From contig JAJYQO010000025.1 of NCBI GenBank assembly GCA_021794575.1, forward strand, positions 1 to 64,000: DNA of 64,000 nt, given 5' to 3'. The notes beneath the pieces are model-generated. The model was not told the DNA's origin. It did not search any database and worked only from the letters and a program-made list of their open reading frames with translations. Shown piece after piece: positions 8,838 to 17,697 of the stretch (position 1 is the first letter of the stretch; every line of letters starts with the position of its first letter). The position numbers were made by a program, and so were the translations under genes. Source of the stretch: Pseudomonadota bacterium (lineage in GTDB: Bacteria > Pseudomonadota > Gammaproteobacteria > Xanthomonadales > Rhodanobacteraceae).

Positions 8838-9589
8838 GGTGTCGGAGGCGTGTCGGGCGGACGATTGGCGGGCGGCGCCTTGCGCCGGTGCAGCACGATG
8901 AAGATCACCAGCGCGGCCGCGGCAAATGAAAACCACTGGAAAGCATAGGCTTGATGGCGTGCCGGCGGCATGAAGGTGGGCGTCCACTCGCGCTGGTAGG
9001 GCGAACGCGGATCCGGGTCCAGCAACAGCACGCCCGGCTGCAGCGGCCGTCGCAGATCACGGCTGATCTGGCCGAGATCGAGGTAGGTCGCGAGCTTGGG
9101 ATAATGCGCTTGCCGCGCGATCTGGTCGCCGCCGAGCTTCAGTCCGGGCGGCGGCATCGGCGCATACAGCCCGTGCAGAGTCACCGTGCCGGCCGGCAGC
9201 GGCGGCATGCGCGGCACGTTGCGTGCGGCGCCGCTGTGCGGCAGAAAGCCAAGGTTCACCAGCAGCAGGCGCGTATGGCCCGGCACCGCGAACGGCACGT
9301 ACACGTCCACGCCGACCTGCTCGCCGATGGTCTGGTCGTCCCACATGTAGGCACGGCCGGCCAGAAAGCGCCCGCGGACCACCACGTGCGTGTAGCGGTA
9401 ACGCGGCGCACTGCCGCTGACCGCGGCGAAAGGCGTCAGCGGCGCGGCGTTGGCGTGCGCGAAGCGCGCCAGCAGGTGCTGCTTGTAGGCGGCGCGGTCC
9501 AGCTGCCAGATGCCCAGGGCCACGAACGCGGCCACGCCAGCCAGTGTCAGCAGCACCGCGAACCAGGACGGGCGACGCAGGCCTAGCAT
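8834..9589 (-). CDS. SURF1 family cytochrome oxidase assembly protein
   Basis: The start at ATG 9589 (MLGLRRPSWFAVLL) gives 251 aa. The topology is typical: an N-terminal helix ending in LGIWQLDRAAYKQ (the SURF1 GxWQLxRxxxK motif), a large periplasmic loop with GRAYMWDDQ and LLVNLGFLP, and a C-terminal helix after HQAYAFQWFSFA. SURF1 helps place heme A in subunit I. It overlaps the next gene by 4 nt. Confidence 0.95.
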   Translation of the reverse strand: MLGLRRPSWFAVLLTLAGVAAFVALGIWQLDRAAYKQHLLARFAHANAAPLTPFAAVSGSAPRYRYTHVVVRGRFLAGRAYMWDDQTIGEQVGVDVYVPFAVPGHTRLLLVNLGFLPHSGAARNVPRMPPLPAGTVTLHGLYAPMPPPGLKLGGDQIARQAHYPKLATYLDLGQISRDLRRPLQPGVLLLDPDPRSPYQREWTPTFMPPARHQAYAFQWFSFAAAALVIFIVLHRRKAPPANRPPDTPPTP

Positions 9590-9649
9590 CGACAATCGCT
9601 CGACGCGACGCGATCTATACTCGTCCGGCACTGTTGAGGACACACGCTG

Positions 9650-9871
9650 ATGCACACCCTCTTCAAGATCCTGCTCATCGCCATGCTGCTGGCGGCGATC
9701 TTCAGCCTGGGCCAGGCGCTGTTCTTCATGATGACCGAACGCAAGGACTCCAACCCCAAGCGCATGGCCTGGGCGCTGACGCGGCGCATCGGCTTCTCGC
9801 TGGGGGTGTTCGTGCTGGTGGTCATCGGCATCCTCACCGGCTTGATCCACCCGCACGGCCTGGGCGGCTGA
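9650..9871 (+). CDS. DUF2909 twin-transmembrane protein
   Basis: A 73-aa protein with two membrane helices (KILLIAMLLAAIFSLGQALF and SLGVFVLVVIGILTGLI) joined by a charged loop, TERKDSNPKRMAWALTRR, which is the DUF2909 pattern. Genes of this family commonly sit beside coxC and surf1. Here it is the only plus-strand gene between minus-strand surf1 and coxC, so it must have its own promoter in the 60-nt gap. Function unknown; an assembly or stability factor is the usual guess. Confidence 0.85.
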   Translation: MHTLFKILLIAMLLAAIFSLGQALFFMMTERKDSNPKRMAWALTRRIGFSLGVFVLVVIGILTGLIHPHGLGG

Positions 9872-9894
9872 AACCCGCGTGGCCGCCGCCCCGG

Positions 9895-10764
9895 CTAGAT
9901 GATGTAGACGAACAGGAACAGCCCCAGCCACACGATATCGACGAAATGCCAGTACCAAGCCACCGCCTCGAAGGCGAAGTGGTGTTCCTTGCTGAAATGA
10001 CCGCGCCAGGCGCGGTAGGCGATCACCCAGAGCATGATCGACCCCAGCGTCACGTGCAGGCCGTGGAAACCGGTCAGCATGAAGAAGGTGGCGCCGTAGA
10101 TGCCGCTGTGCAGGGTGAGGTTGAGATGCGTGTAGGCGTCCATGTACTCGCGCGCCTGCAGGAACACGAACAGCATGCCCAGAATCGGCGTGGCCACCAG
10201 CCAGGGCAGCATGCGCCGGCGGTTGCCGTCGCGCAGCGCATGGTGGGCGATGGTGACGGTGACGCTGGAGGAGAGCAGGATCAGCGTGTTGATCAGCGGT
10301 TCGCCCCAGGGCGGCACGGTCTGGAATACGCCGCCGATGGCATCCGGGCCGTTGGTAGGCCAGCCACCGGTGTAGCCGCGGAACAGGTACAGGTTGGTGA
10401 GCGCGCCGTGACCCTCGCCGGCCAGCCAGGGCACCTGCAGGCCGCGGCTGTAGAACAGTGCGCCGAAGAACGCGCCGAAGAACATCACCTCGGAGAAGAT
10501 GAACCACATCATGCCCATGCGGAACGACAGGTCCACCTGGTCGCTGTACAGCCCCTTCATCGATTCACGCGCGACCTCGCCGAACCAGCCGAAGAACATG
10601 AAAATCAGGATCGCGGCACCCGCCGCCAGCAGCAGGGGGCCTTCCGGCTCGATGCCATCCAGCCAGTGCGCGGCGCCCCACATGAAGATGAACAATCCGA
10701 CCGCGGCGATGATCGGCCAACGGCTGCCGTGGGGCACGTAATAGGCACCGGCTTGCTGTGACAT
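9895..10764 (-). CDS. coxC: Cytochrome c oxidase subunit III
   Basis: A 289-aa protein with seven membrane helices. Conserved stretches include MMWFIFSEVMFFGAFF, THLNLTLHSGIYGATFF and the C-terminal GLHVTLGSIMLWVI / AWYWHFVDIVWLGLF. Subunit III stabilises the aa3 core and its proton-uptake site. It lies downstream of ctaD and the 51-aa gene on the same strand, with a 118-nt gap upstream. Confidence 0.97.
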   Translation of the reverse strand: MSQQAGAYYVPHGSRWPIIAAVGLFIFMWGAAHWLDGIEPEGPLLLAAGAAILIFMFFGWFGEVARESMKGLYSDQVDLSFRMGMMWFIFSEVMFFGAFFGALFYSRGLQVPWLAGEGHGALTNLYLFRGYTGGWPTNGPDAIGGVFQTVPPWGEPLINTLILLSSSVTVTIAHHALRDGNRRRMLPWLVATPILGMLFVFLQAREYMDAYTHLNLTLHSGIYGATFFMLTGFHGLHVTLGSIMLWVIAYRAWRGHFSKEHHFAFEAVAWYWHFVDIVWLGLFLFVYII

Positions 10765-10882
10765 GGCGAGGTTCCGTGGCAGTGGCTAGACGGCGCGACG
10801 GTTCGTCCGCCGCGAGAATGAACGCGAGTGTAAGGCAAGCGCCGCGCCGCGCAATGTCGCAGCGGCACGGTCGACCCGAGCC

Positions 10883-11038
10883 TCAGTGGTACAGGTAATG
10901 CTCGACGAAGAACGCGACATAGAAGGCGATCGAAACCAGCGCCAACACCAGCACCGTACGCAGCGCCGCCCGCTGCTGGCGCGCGGCGCGCGTGGCGTCG
11001 GCCGCGCTGTGTGAGGAGGGTTCGGAAGCGTTGTTCAT
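10883..11038 (-). CDS. Small single-pass membrane protein of the oxidase operon
   Basis: I take the ATG at 11038 (MNNASEPSSHSAADATRAAR), 51 aa, preceded by a purine-rich site; the 100-aa track ORF begins inside ctaD. It has a polar N-terminus and one helix (TVLVLALVSIAFYVAFFVEHYLYH). It sits where many proteobacteria carry ctaG (Cox11), but it is far too short and lacks the Cox11 copper motif. A small oxidase subunit or assembly peptide is the likeliest role. Confidence 0.65.
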   Translation of the reverse strand: MNNASEPSSHSAADATRAARQQRAALRTVLVLALVSIAFYVAFFVEHYLYH

Positions 11039-11081
11039 GCGGGGATTCGCTGCCGGCGGACGTACTGCCGCCGGCGCGGAT

Positions 11082-12701
11082 TCAGTGCGCGACGTCGCCA
11101 TGCGCCAACATGCCGGGCCGGATCTCCGGCGGCGTCGAATACGTGTGATGCGGCGCCGGCGAGGGCACTTCCCATTCCAAGCCACGCGCGCCTTCCCACA
11201 CCCGTGCCGGTGCCCGGCTCTTGGCGAAGTACACGCTGTAGATGATGTTGCCCACGAAGATCAGTTGGGTGGCGCCGAACACGAAGCCGCCGATCGAACT
11301 GACCATGTTCCAGTCGGCGAACGCCACGTTGTAGTCGGGGATGCGGCGCGGCATGCCGGCCAGTCCCAGGAAATGCATCGGGAAGAACAGCACGTTGACC
11401 GAGATCACGCTGAGCCAGAAATGGATCTTGCCCCAGCGCTCGGAGTACATGTGGCCGGTCCACTTGGGCAGCCAGTAGTACACGCCGGTCATGATGCCGA
11501 AGGCCGCACCGGTGACCAGTACGTAATGGAAATGCGCCACCACGAAATAACTGTTGTGGTACTGGTAGTCGGCCGGCACGAGGCCGAGCATCAGGCCCGA
11601 GAATCCGCCGACGGTGAACAGGATCACGAAGGCCACCGCGAACAGCATCGGCGTCTCGAAGGTCATCGAGCCCTTCCACATCGTGGCCACCCAGTTGAAC
11701 ACCTTCACGCCGGTGGGCACCGAGATCAGCATCGTGGCGTACATGAAGAACAGCTGTGCGCCCACCGGCAGACCCACCGTGAACATGTGGTGCGCCCAGA
11801 CGATGAACGACAGGAATGCGATCGAGGCGGTGGCGTACACCATCGGCTTGTAGCCGAAGATCGGCTTGCGCGCGAAAGTGGGGATGACCTCGGAGATCAC
11901 GCCGAAGGCCGGCAGGATCATCACGTACACCTCCGGGTGCCCGAAGAACCAGAATATGTGCTCGTACAGCAACACGTCGCCGCCACCGGCGGCATTGAAG
12001 AAGTTGGTGCCGAAGTACTTGTCGGTCAGCAGCATGGTCACCGCGCCGGCCAGCACCGGCATGACCGCGATCAGCAGGAACGCGGTAATCAGCCAGGTCC
12101 ATACGAACAGCGGCATCTTCAGCAGGTCCACCCCCGGCGCGCGCAGGTTGAGGATGGTGGCGATGATGTTGATCGAGCCCATGATCGAGCTGATGCCCAT
12201 CAAGTGGATGGCGAAGATGGTGAACGCCAGCGACTCGCCGCTTTGCAGCACCAGCGGCGGATACATCACCCAGCCGCCCGCTGCCGCGCCGCCCGGCAGA
12301 AACAGGGTGGACAGCAGCAGCAGGAAAGCGAACGGCAGAATCCAGAACGACAGGTTGTTCATGCGCGGCAGCGCCATGTCCGGCGCGCCGATCATCAGCG
12401 GAATCTGCCAGTTGGCCAGGCCCACGAACGCCGGCATGATCGCGCCGAAGATCATGATCAGGCCGTGCAGCGTGGTCAGCTCGTTGAAGAAGTAGGGCTG
12501 CACCAACTGCAGGCCGGGCTCGAACAGTTCCGCGCGGATCACCATCGCCATGGCGCCGCCGATGAAAAACATCACCAGCGCCAGCACCAGATACATGGTG
12601 CCGATGTCCTTGTGGTTGGTGGCGAATAGCCAGCGGTGGACGAAGCCCTTGGGCACGTCGTCGTGGTGCACATCATCGTGGGTCGCGGCGTGGGTGCTCA
12701 T
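11082..12701 (-). CDS. ctaD: Cytochrome c oxidase subunit I (aa3 type)
   Basis: A 539-aa subunit with twelve membrane helices. Heme a, heme a3 and CuB ligands are visible: TTLHGLIMIF, WFFGHPEVYVMILP (CuB His plus the cross-linked Tyr), VWAHHMFTVGLP and VAHFHYVLVTGA. It reduces oxygen to water and pumps protons. It follows coxB on the minus strand with a 30-nt gap. Confidence 0.98.
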   Translation of the reverse strand: MSTHAATHDDVHHDDVPKGFVHRWLFATNHKDIGTMYLVLALVMFFIGGAMAMVIRAELFEPGLQLVQPYFFNELTTLHGLIMIFGAIMPAFVGLANWQIPLMIGAPDMALPRMNNLSFWILPFAFLLLLSTLFLPGGAAAGGWVMYPPLVLQSGESLAFTIFAIHLMGISSIMGSINIIATILNLRAPGVDLLKMPLFVWTWLITAFLLIAVMPVLAGAVTMLLTDKYFGTNFFNAAGGGDVLLYEHIFWFFGHPEVYVMILPAFGVISEVIPTFARKPIFGYKPMVYATASIAFLSFIVWAHHMFTVGLPVGAQLFFMYATMLISVPTGVKVFNWVATMWKGSMTFETPMLFAVAFVILFTVGGFSGLMLGLVPADYQYHNSYFVVAHFHYVLVTGAAFGIMTGVYYWLPKWTGHMYSERWGKIHFWLSVISVNVLFFPMHFLGLAGMPRRIPDYNVAFADWNMVSSIGGFVFGATQLIFVGNIIYSVYFAKSRAPARVWEGARGLEWEVPSPAPHHTYSTPPEIRPGMLAHGDVAH

Positions 12702-12731
12702 GTTCTGCTGCCTCGGTCGAATGCGGTGGGA

Positions 12732-13676
12732 TCAGCCTTGCGGAGCGGCGGGCGCACCGGTCACCTCGGCGGTGCGCGAAATCGCATCCATGCGCGACCT
12801 GTTCTCCTGGTCGACCAGCCACTGCTGGAATTCGGCGCGCGGCACCGCCTTGATCACGATCGGCATGTAGGCGTGGTCCTGGCCGCACAACTGCGCGCAC
12901 TGGCCGCGGTAGGTGCCGGGCGTGTCGAACTTGCCCCAGGCATCGTGAATCTGGCCGGGGATGGCATCGGCCTGCCAGCCCAGCGCCGGCACCCAGAAGC
13001 CGTGGATGACGTCGGCCGCGGTGATCAGGAACTGGATCTTGGTGTGGGTGGGCACCACCAGCGGATGGGTGACATCCAGCAGATAGTCGTGCACGCCATG
13101 CGCGGATACCACGCTCCATGGACTGACGCCGGAGTCCGCCTGGCGCGCCACGTTGCTGTCTTCGGCCAGCTTGGACAGGAAACCGACCCGGTTGACCGGC
13201 TGCCCGAGATAGCTGAGGTAGTCGTAACGCCACATCCACTGGATGCCGGTGACCTTGACGGTGAGCTGCGAACCGTTGGTGTTGTTCTCATAGACCAGCA
13301 GGTGCGTGGCCGGATAGGCCAGGCCGATCAGGATCAGCACCGGGATGACGGTCCACACCACCTCGAGCGTGGTGTTGTGGGTGAAGCCGGCTGGCTTCGC
13401 ACCCTTGGATTTGCGGAACCGGATCAAGGCATAAACCATCGCGCCATAGACCACCACGCCGATGCCTATGCAGACATAGAACACCGCCATATGCAGATCC
13501 CACACGTCGTGCGACAGCCCGCTGTCGCCGCGCGTGAGGTTGAGCTGCCAAGGTGAAGGATGCTCCGGGTTGGCCAGGGCGGGAACGGCAAGCAGTGCGC
13601 CGGCCAGCGCCAGCAGCGCGCGCACGGCGCGACGGAACGCTGTCGGTTGGGCAAGCGGAATGACGGGCTGGGTCAT
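12732..13676 (-). CDS. coxB: Cytochrome c oxidase subunit II
   Basis: The real start is ATG 13676 (MTQPVIPLAQPTAF), 314 aa; the 1569-aa track ORF is a readthrough of an open frame antisense to putA. A cleavable signal (LLAVPALA) precedes two membrane helices and the cupredoxin domain. The CuA ligands are in RGQCAQLCGQDHAYM, with an earlier His in ADVIHGFWVP. GIQWMWRYDY is the aromatic electron-entry patch. There is no C-terminal cytochrome c domain, so a separate cytochrome donates electrons. The start overlaps the DUF2244 stop by 4 nt. Confidence 0.96.
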   Translation of the reverse strand: MTQPVIPLAQPTAFRRAVRALLALAGALLAVPALANPEHPSPWQLNLTRGDSGLSHDVWDLHMAVFYVCIGIGVVVYGAMVYALIRFRKSKGAKPAGFTHNTTLEVVWTVIPVLILIGLAYPATHLLVYENNTNGSQLTVKVTGIQWMWRYDYLSYLGQPVNRVGFLSKLAEDSNVARQADSGVSPWSVVSAHGVHDYLLDVTHPLVVPTHTKIQFLITAADVIHGFWVPALGWQADAIPGQIHDAWGKFDTPGTYRGQCAQLCGQDHAYMPIVIKAVPRAEFQQWLVDQENRSRMDAISRTAEVTGAPAAPQG

Positions 13677-14182
13677 GAATATGTCCGGGGTTGCGGTGAT
13701 TGGGCCGGCTGGCGCAGACGCGCCAGACTGGCTTCGAGTTGCCTGCACAACGCGCTGCGCTCCTCCTCGCCGAGGAAGGCGCCGATTTCGAGCGCCTTGC
13801 CGTGCGAGACCAGCGTCAGGTGCGCGTGCGCGCGGCCCGGCTGCAGGCGCACGCGCACCCAATAGGGCTGCAGACGCACGCTGGGCTGCTGCGTCGGGAA
13901 ACGCGCCACTTCCAGCGTGTCCTCGCTGAGCGTGATGCGCTCGGCGCGCGCGCCGGCGCGCCACACCCACGCGAACACCAGCAGCACCAGGCCGGCATCG
14001 AGCAGGGCGAACAGCGGCGCGAACGCATTGCCAGCCAGCGAACTGGCCAGCGCCACCAGCATGATGTAGCCGGCCAGCAATCCCGCCGCCCAGCGCAGCG
14101 CGCGCAGACTGAGCGCGCGGTTGGGCCGCAGCCACAGGACCTGGGTGGTGGACGCCGGCGCGAGGGTGTCGATCGAAACCAT
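13673..14182 (-). CDS. DUF2244 family membrane protein
   Basis: The start at ATG 14182 (MVSIDTLAPASTTQVLWL) gives 169 aa. It has two membrane helices (LLAGYIMLVALASSLAG; LDAGLVLLVFAWVW) and then a soluble domain with VEVARFPTQ-like text and IGAFLGEEERSALCRQLEASL, the DUF2244 ending. This family is habitually the first gene before coxB. Its overlap with coxB (ATGA) supports a joint operon. Biochemical role unknown. Confidence 0.85.
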   Translation of the reverse strand: MVSIDTLAPASTTQVLWLRPNRALSLRALRWAAGLLAGYIMLVALASSLAGNAFAPLFALLDAGLVLLVFAWVWRAGARAERITLSEDTLEVARFPTQQPSVRLQPYWVRVRLQPGRAHAHLTLVSHGKALEIGAFLGEEERSALCRQLEASLARLRQPAQSPQPRTYS

Positions 14183-14354
14183 CGGTGTTTTGGATCCCTT
14201 CAGCTTTGAGGATAGCGCCCGCGCGCAACGGGCGGCAAGCCGCGCACGCAGGCGCGCGCGTAGCCCGGGATCCGGGGGTGCGTGTACCGCGCCCCATGCG
14301 GCAGCGTGCCGCATGGCCCGCGTGCTGCGACTGCGGCGGCCCGCGCGTGACCCC

Positions 14355-14360
14355 TAAAAT
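14355..14360 (+). promoter_or_regulatory. Possible -10 element of putA
   Basis: TAAAAT stands out in a very GC-rich stretch 28 nt upstream of the putA ATG. No convincing -35 partner is visible at the expected distance, so this is only a candidate. Confidence 0.3.
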
Positions 14361-14387
14361 GGCGGGACTTTGCCTGCCGCAGACACC

Positions 14388-17300
14388 ATGGACATCCTCA
14401 CGCCCGAGCTTTCCGCGCACGCTCGTTTTCCGGCCTTCGGACCGGCCTGGAGCCAGACCGAGCAGGACGCTCTGGCCGCGTGCCTGGCCGAGGCCATGCC
14501 CACACCCCCGGCGGCGGCGGCCATCGAGCGCCAGGCCATCGCGCTGGTCGAACGCGTGCGCGCCCGCGCCGTAGAGCAAAGCGCTGTCGAATCCTTCATG
14601 CGCCAGTACGACCTGTCCAGCGAGGAGGGCGTGCTGCTGATGTGCGTGGCCGAGGCGCTGCTGCGCATCCCCGACGCCGCCACCGCCGACCGCCTGATCC
14701 AGGACAAGCTGGGCGATGCCGACTGGAACAAGCACCTGGGCAAGAGCGATTCGCTGTTCGTCAACGCGTCCACCTGGGGCCTGCTGCTCACCGGCCGTCT
14801 GGTGCAATTGTCGACCAGCACCGAGCGCGACTGGCTGGGCGCGCTGAAGCGCCTGGCCGGACGCAGCGGCGAACCGCTGGTGCGGCTGGCGGTGCGCCAG
14901 GCCATGCGCATCATGGGCCACCAGTTCGTGATGGGACGCAGCATCGATGAGGCGCAGTCGCGCGCGACCGAGAAGGACAACCGCGCGTACCGCTACTCCT
15001 ACGACATGCTCGGCGAGGCCGCGCTGACCGCCCCCGACGCCGCGCGCTATCTCGAGGCGTACCGCCAGGCCATCGTCGCGCTGGGCCGTCGCGGGCCTTA
15101 TGACGACGTGCTGGAGGCGCCGTCGATCTCGGTCAAGCTGTCGGCGCTGCACCCGCGCTACGAGTTCGCGCAGCGCGCGCGCACGCTGGCCGAACTGACC
15201 CCGTGCCTGCTCGAACTGGCGCAACTGGCCAAGGCGCAGGGCATCGGCATGACCGTGGACGCCGAGGAGGCCGACCGCCTGGAGCTGTCGCTGGAGGTGA
15301 TCGGTGCGGTGTTCGCCGACCGCTCGCTGGACGGCTGGGAAGGCTACGGCCTGGCGGTGCAGGCCTACCAGAAGCGCGCGCCGCAGGTGATCGACTGGCT
15401 GGTCGGGCAGAGCCGTGCCGTGGGCCGGCGCTGGTGCGTGCGCCTGGTCAAGGGCGCGTACTGGGACGCCGAGATCAAGCGCGCGCAGGAGCAGGGCCAC
15501 GGCGCGTATCCCGTGTTCACGCGCAAGGTCAACACCGACGTGTCCTACCTGGCCTGCGCGCGGCGCATGCTGGAAGCCGGCAGCACGTACATCTATCCCG
15601 CGTTCGCCACCCACAACGCGCACACGGTGGCGGCCATCCACCATCTCGCGGCGGGCCGCCCCTACGAATTCCAGCGCCTGCACGGGATGGGCGCCGATCT
15701 GTATGCCGAGGTCATCGACAAGGACCAACTGGACGCACCCTGCCGCGTGTACGCCCCGGTGGGCAGTCACGAGGATCTGCTGCCCTATCTGGTGCGGCGC
15801 CTGCTGGAAAACGGCGCCAACACCAGTTTCGTCAACCGCATTTCCGACACCGGCCTGACGCCGGCGGAACTGGTGGCCGATCCCTGCGCTGCCGCCGTGC
15901 GCAACGCGCAGGCGCAGCATCCGCGCATCCCGCTGCCCGCCGACATGTATCTGCCGATCAGGAGCAACTCCATGGGCGTCAATTTCGCCAACGACCCCGA
16001 ACTGCGCGCGCTGGCCGAACAGGTCAACGCCAACCCCGGCCCCTGGCAGGCGGCGCCGCGGGTGCCGGGCGCCACGGACAGCACGGCGGCGGCACGCGAG
16101 GTGCGCGATCCGGCCGACCGCCGCCGCATTGTGGGTCAATGGCGGGCCGCCGACGCGGCGACCATCGAACGCGCGCTGACCAATGCCGTCGCTGCACAAC
16201 CGGGCTGGGACGCCACGCCCGCCACGCAGCGCGCCGGCATCCTCGAACGCGCCGCCGACCTGCTGGAGGCGCGCCGCGGCGCCTTCGTCGCGATGTGCGT
16301 GCGCGAGGCCGGCAAGACTCTGCCCGCCAGCGTGGCCGAGGTGCGTGAAGCGGCCGATTTCCTGCGCTATTACGCGCACGAAGCGCGGCGCCTGTGCAGC
16401 GCGCCGCTGGCCCTGCCCGGCCCCACCGGCGAGCAGAACCGGATGCATCTGCACGGTCGCGGTGTGTTCGTGTGCATCAGCCCATGGAACTTCCCGCTGG
16501 CCATCTTCACCGGTCAGATCGCCGCCGCGCTGGTGGCCGGCAACAGCGTCATCGCCAAGCCGGCCGAGCAGGCCACGCTGATCGGCCACGCCATGACCTG
16601 CCTGCTGCACGAGGCCGGGATTCCGCAGGCGGTGTTGCAGTTCCTGCCCGGCGACGGTGGTACGGTCGGCGCGGCGCTCACCGGCGACCCGCGCGTGGCC
16701 GGCGTGGCCTTCACCGGCGGCACCGACACCGCCTGGGCCATCAACCGCGCACTGGCCGCGCGCAACGCGCCGATCGCCGCGCTGATCGCCGAAACCGGCG
16801 GCCAGAACGCGCTGATCGCCGACTCCTCGGCGCTGCCCGAGCAACTGGTCAAGGACGCCGTCGCCTCGGCCTTCGATTCGGCCGGACAGCGCTGCTCCGC
16901 GGCGCGCGTGCTGTTCGTGCAGGAGGACATCGCCGACAGGGTGCTGACCATGCTGGCCGGCGCCATGGCCGAGCTGAAGGTGGGTGACCCCGGACTGCTG
17001 TCCACCGACGTCGGCCCGGTGATCGACCAGGACGCGCTGGACGTACTCGCCACGCACGCCGCGCGCATGGACCGCGCAGCGCGCAAGATCGCCGAAGCGC
17101 CGCTGCCGGCGGATTGCGCGCACGGCACTTTCTTCGCGCCGCGCGCCTACGAGATATCCGGCATCGACGTGCTGCAGCGCGAAGTTTTCGGCCCGGTGCT
17201 GCACGTGGTGCGCTGGCAAGCCGATCAGCTCGATGCGGTGATCGCCGCCATCAATGCCACCGGCTATGGCCTGACGCTGGGCATCCACAGCCGCATCGAC

Positions 17301-17534
17301 GCCACCGTCGAACGCATCAGCCGCGGCGTACGCGCCGGCAATTGCTACGTCAACCGCAACCAGATCGGCGCGGTGGTCGGCGTGCAGCCGTTCGGCGGCG
17401 AAGGCCTGTCCGGCACCGGCCCCAAGGCCGGCGGCCCGCATTACCTGCAGCGCTTCATGACCGAGCGCGTGGTCAGCATCAACACCACCGCCGCCGGCGG
17501 CAACGCCTCACTGCTGACGCTGCAGGAAGATTGA
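14388..17534 (+). CDS. putA: Bifunctional proline dehydrogenase / P5C dehydrogenase
   Basis: The start at ATG 14388 (MDILTPELSAH) gives 1048 aa. The proline dehydrogenase barrel spans about 130-510, with SVKLSALHPRYEF, RLVKGAYWDAEIKRAQ and FATHNAHTVAA. The aldehyde dehydrogenase domain runs from about 560, with SPWNFPLAIFTGQ, FTGGTDTAW, ETGGQNALIADSS and the catalytic cysteine in GQRCSAARVLF (about residue 835). Proline is oxidised to glutamate, feeding electrons to quinone and NAD. At this length there is no N-terminal ribbon-helix-helix domain, so unlike E. coli PutA it should not repress its own gene. Confidence 0.97.
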   Translation: MDILTPELSAHARFPAFGPAWSQTEQDALAACLAEAMPTPPAAAAIERQAIALVERVRARAVEQSAVESFMRQYDLSSEEGVLLMCVAEALLRIPDAATADRLIQDKLGDADWNKHLGKSDSLFVNASTWGLLLTGRLVQLSTSTERDWLGALKRLAGRSGEPLVRLAVRQAMRIMGHQFVMGRSIDEAQSRATEKDNRAYRYSYDMLGEAALTAPDAARYLEAYRQAIVALGRRGPYDDVLEAPSISVKLSALHPRYEFAQRARTLAELTPCLLELAQLAKAQGIGMTVDAEEADRLELSLEVIGAVFADRSLDGWEGYGLAVQAYQKRAPQVIDWLVGQSRAVGRRWCVRLVKGAYWDAEIKRAQEQGHGAYPVFTRKVNTDVSYLACARRMLEAGSTYIYPAFATHNAHTVAAIHHLAAGRPYEFQRLHGMGADLYAEVIDKDQLDAPCRVYAPVGSHEDLLPYLVRRLLENGANTSFVNRISDTGLTPAELVADPCAAAVRNAQAQHPRIPLPADMYLPIRSNSMGVNFANDPELRALAEQVNANPGPWQAAPRVPGATDSTAAAREVRDPADRRRIVGQWRAADAATIERALTNAVAAQPGWDATPATQRAGILERAADLLEARRGAFVAMCVREAGKTLPASVAEVREAADFLRYYAHEARRLCSAPLALPGPTGEQNRMHLHGRGVFVCISPWNFPLAIFTGQIAAALVAGNSVIAKPAEQATLIGHAMTCLLHEAGIPQAVLQFLPGDGGTVGAALTGDPRVAGVAFTGGTDTAWAINRALAARNAPIAALIAETGGQNALIADSSALPEQLVKDAVASAFDSAGQRCSAARVLFVQEDIADRVLTMLAGAMAELKVGDPGLLSTDVGPVIDQDALDVLATHAARMDRAARKIAEAPLPADCAHGTFFAPRAYEISGIDVLQREVFGPVLHVVRWQADQLDAVIAAINATGYGLTLGIHSRIDATVERISRGVRAGNCYVNRNQIGAVVGVQPFGGEGLSGTGPKAGGPHYLQRFMTERVVSINTTAAGGNASLLTLQED

Positions 17535-17630
17535 GCGGCTTGCAAAACCGCTCCGGCACATGATGGATGTGCCGCCGCGACAAGCACGCAAGTGCTGGTC
17601 GCGACAAAGGTGGCGCGGCTAAGCCGCGCC
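17535..17630. repeat. Cluster of three stem-loops between convergent putA and cca
   Basis: Three inverted repeats follow one another: CGGCACAT / ATGTGCCG (17554-17574, 5-nt loop), CGCGACAAGCAC / GTGCTGGTCGCG (about 17577-17604, one mismatch) and GGCGCGGCT-A-AGCCGCGCC (17612-17630). The last resembles REP-type palindromes common in Xanthomonadales. Position between convergent genes suggests bidirectional termination or 3'-end protection. No U-run follows. Confidence 0.6.
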
Positions 17631-17697
17631 CATTTGCTGGCATGCAGTCGCTTTGAATCGGGCGGCGGGATGCCCGATCTTGCAATCGGATCCGAGC

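Noticed and set aside
11082-11185. Longer N-terminus for the 51-aa oxidase-operon protein
   Set aside because: The extension overlaps ctaD coding sequence and is Arg-rich shadow; ATG 11038 is the sensible start.
14183-14354. Possible riboswitch or small RNA upstream of putA
   Set aside because: Only GC-rich sequence with no recognisable conserved structure is visible.
12732-17441. A 1569-aa minus-strand ORF
   Set aside because: Only its last 314 codons (coxB) are real. The rest runs antisense to putA and through DUF2244, a result of high GC leaving few stops.
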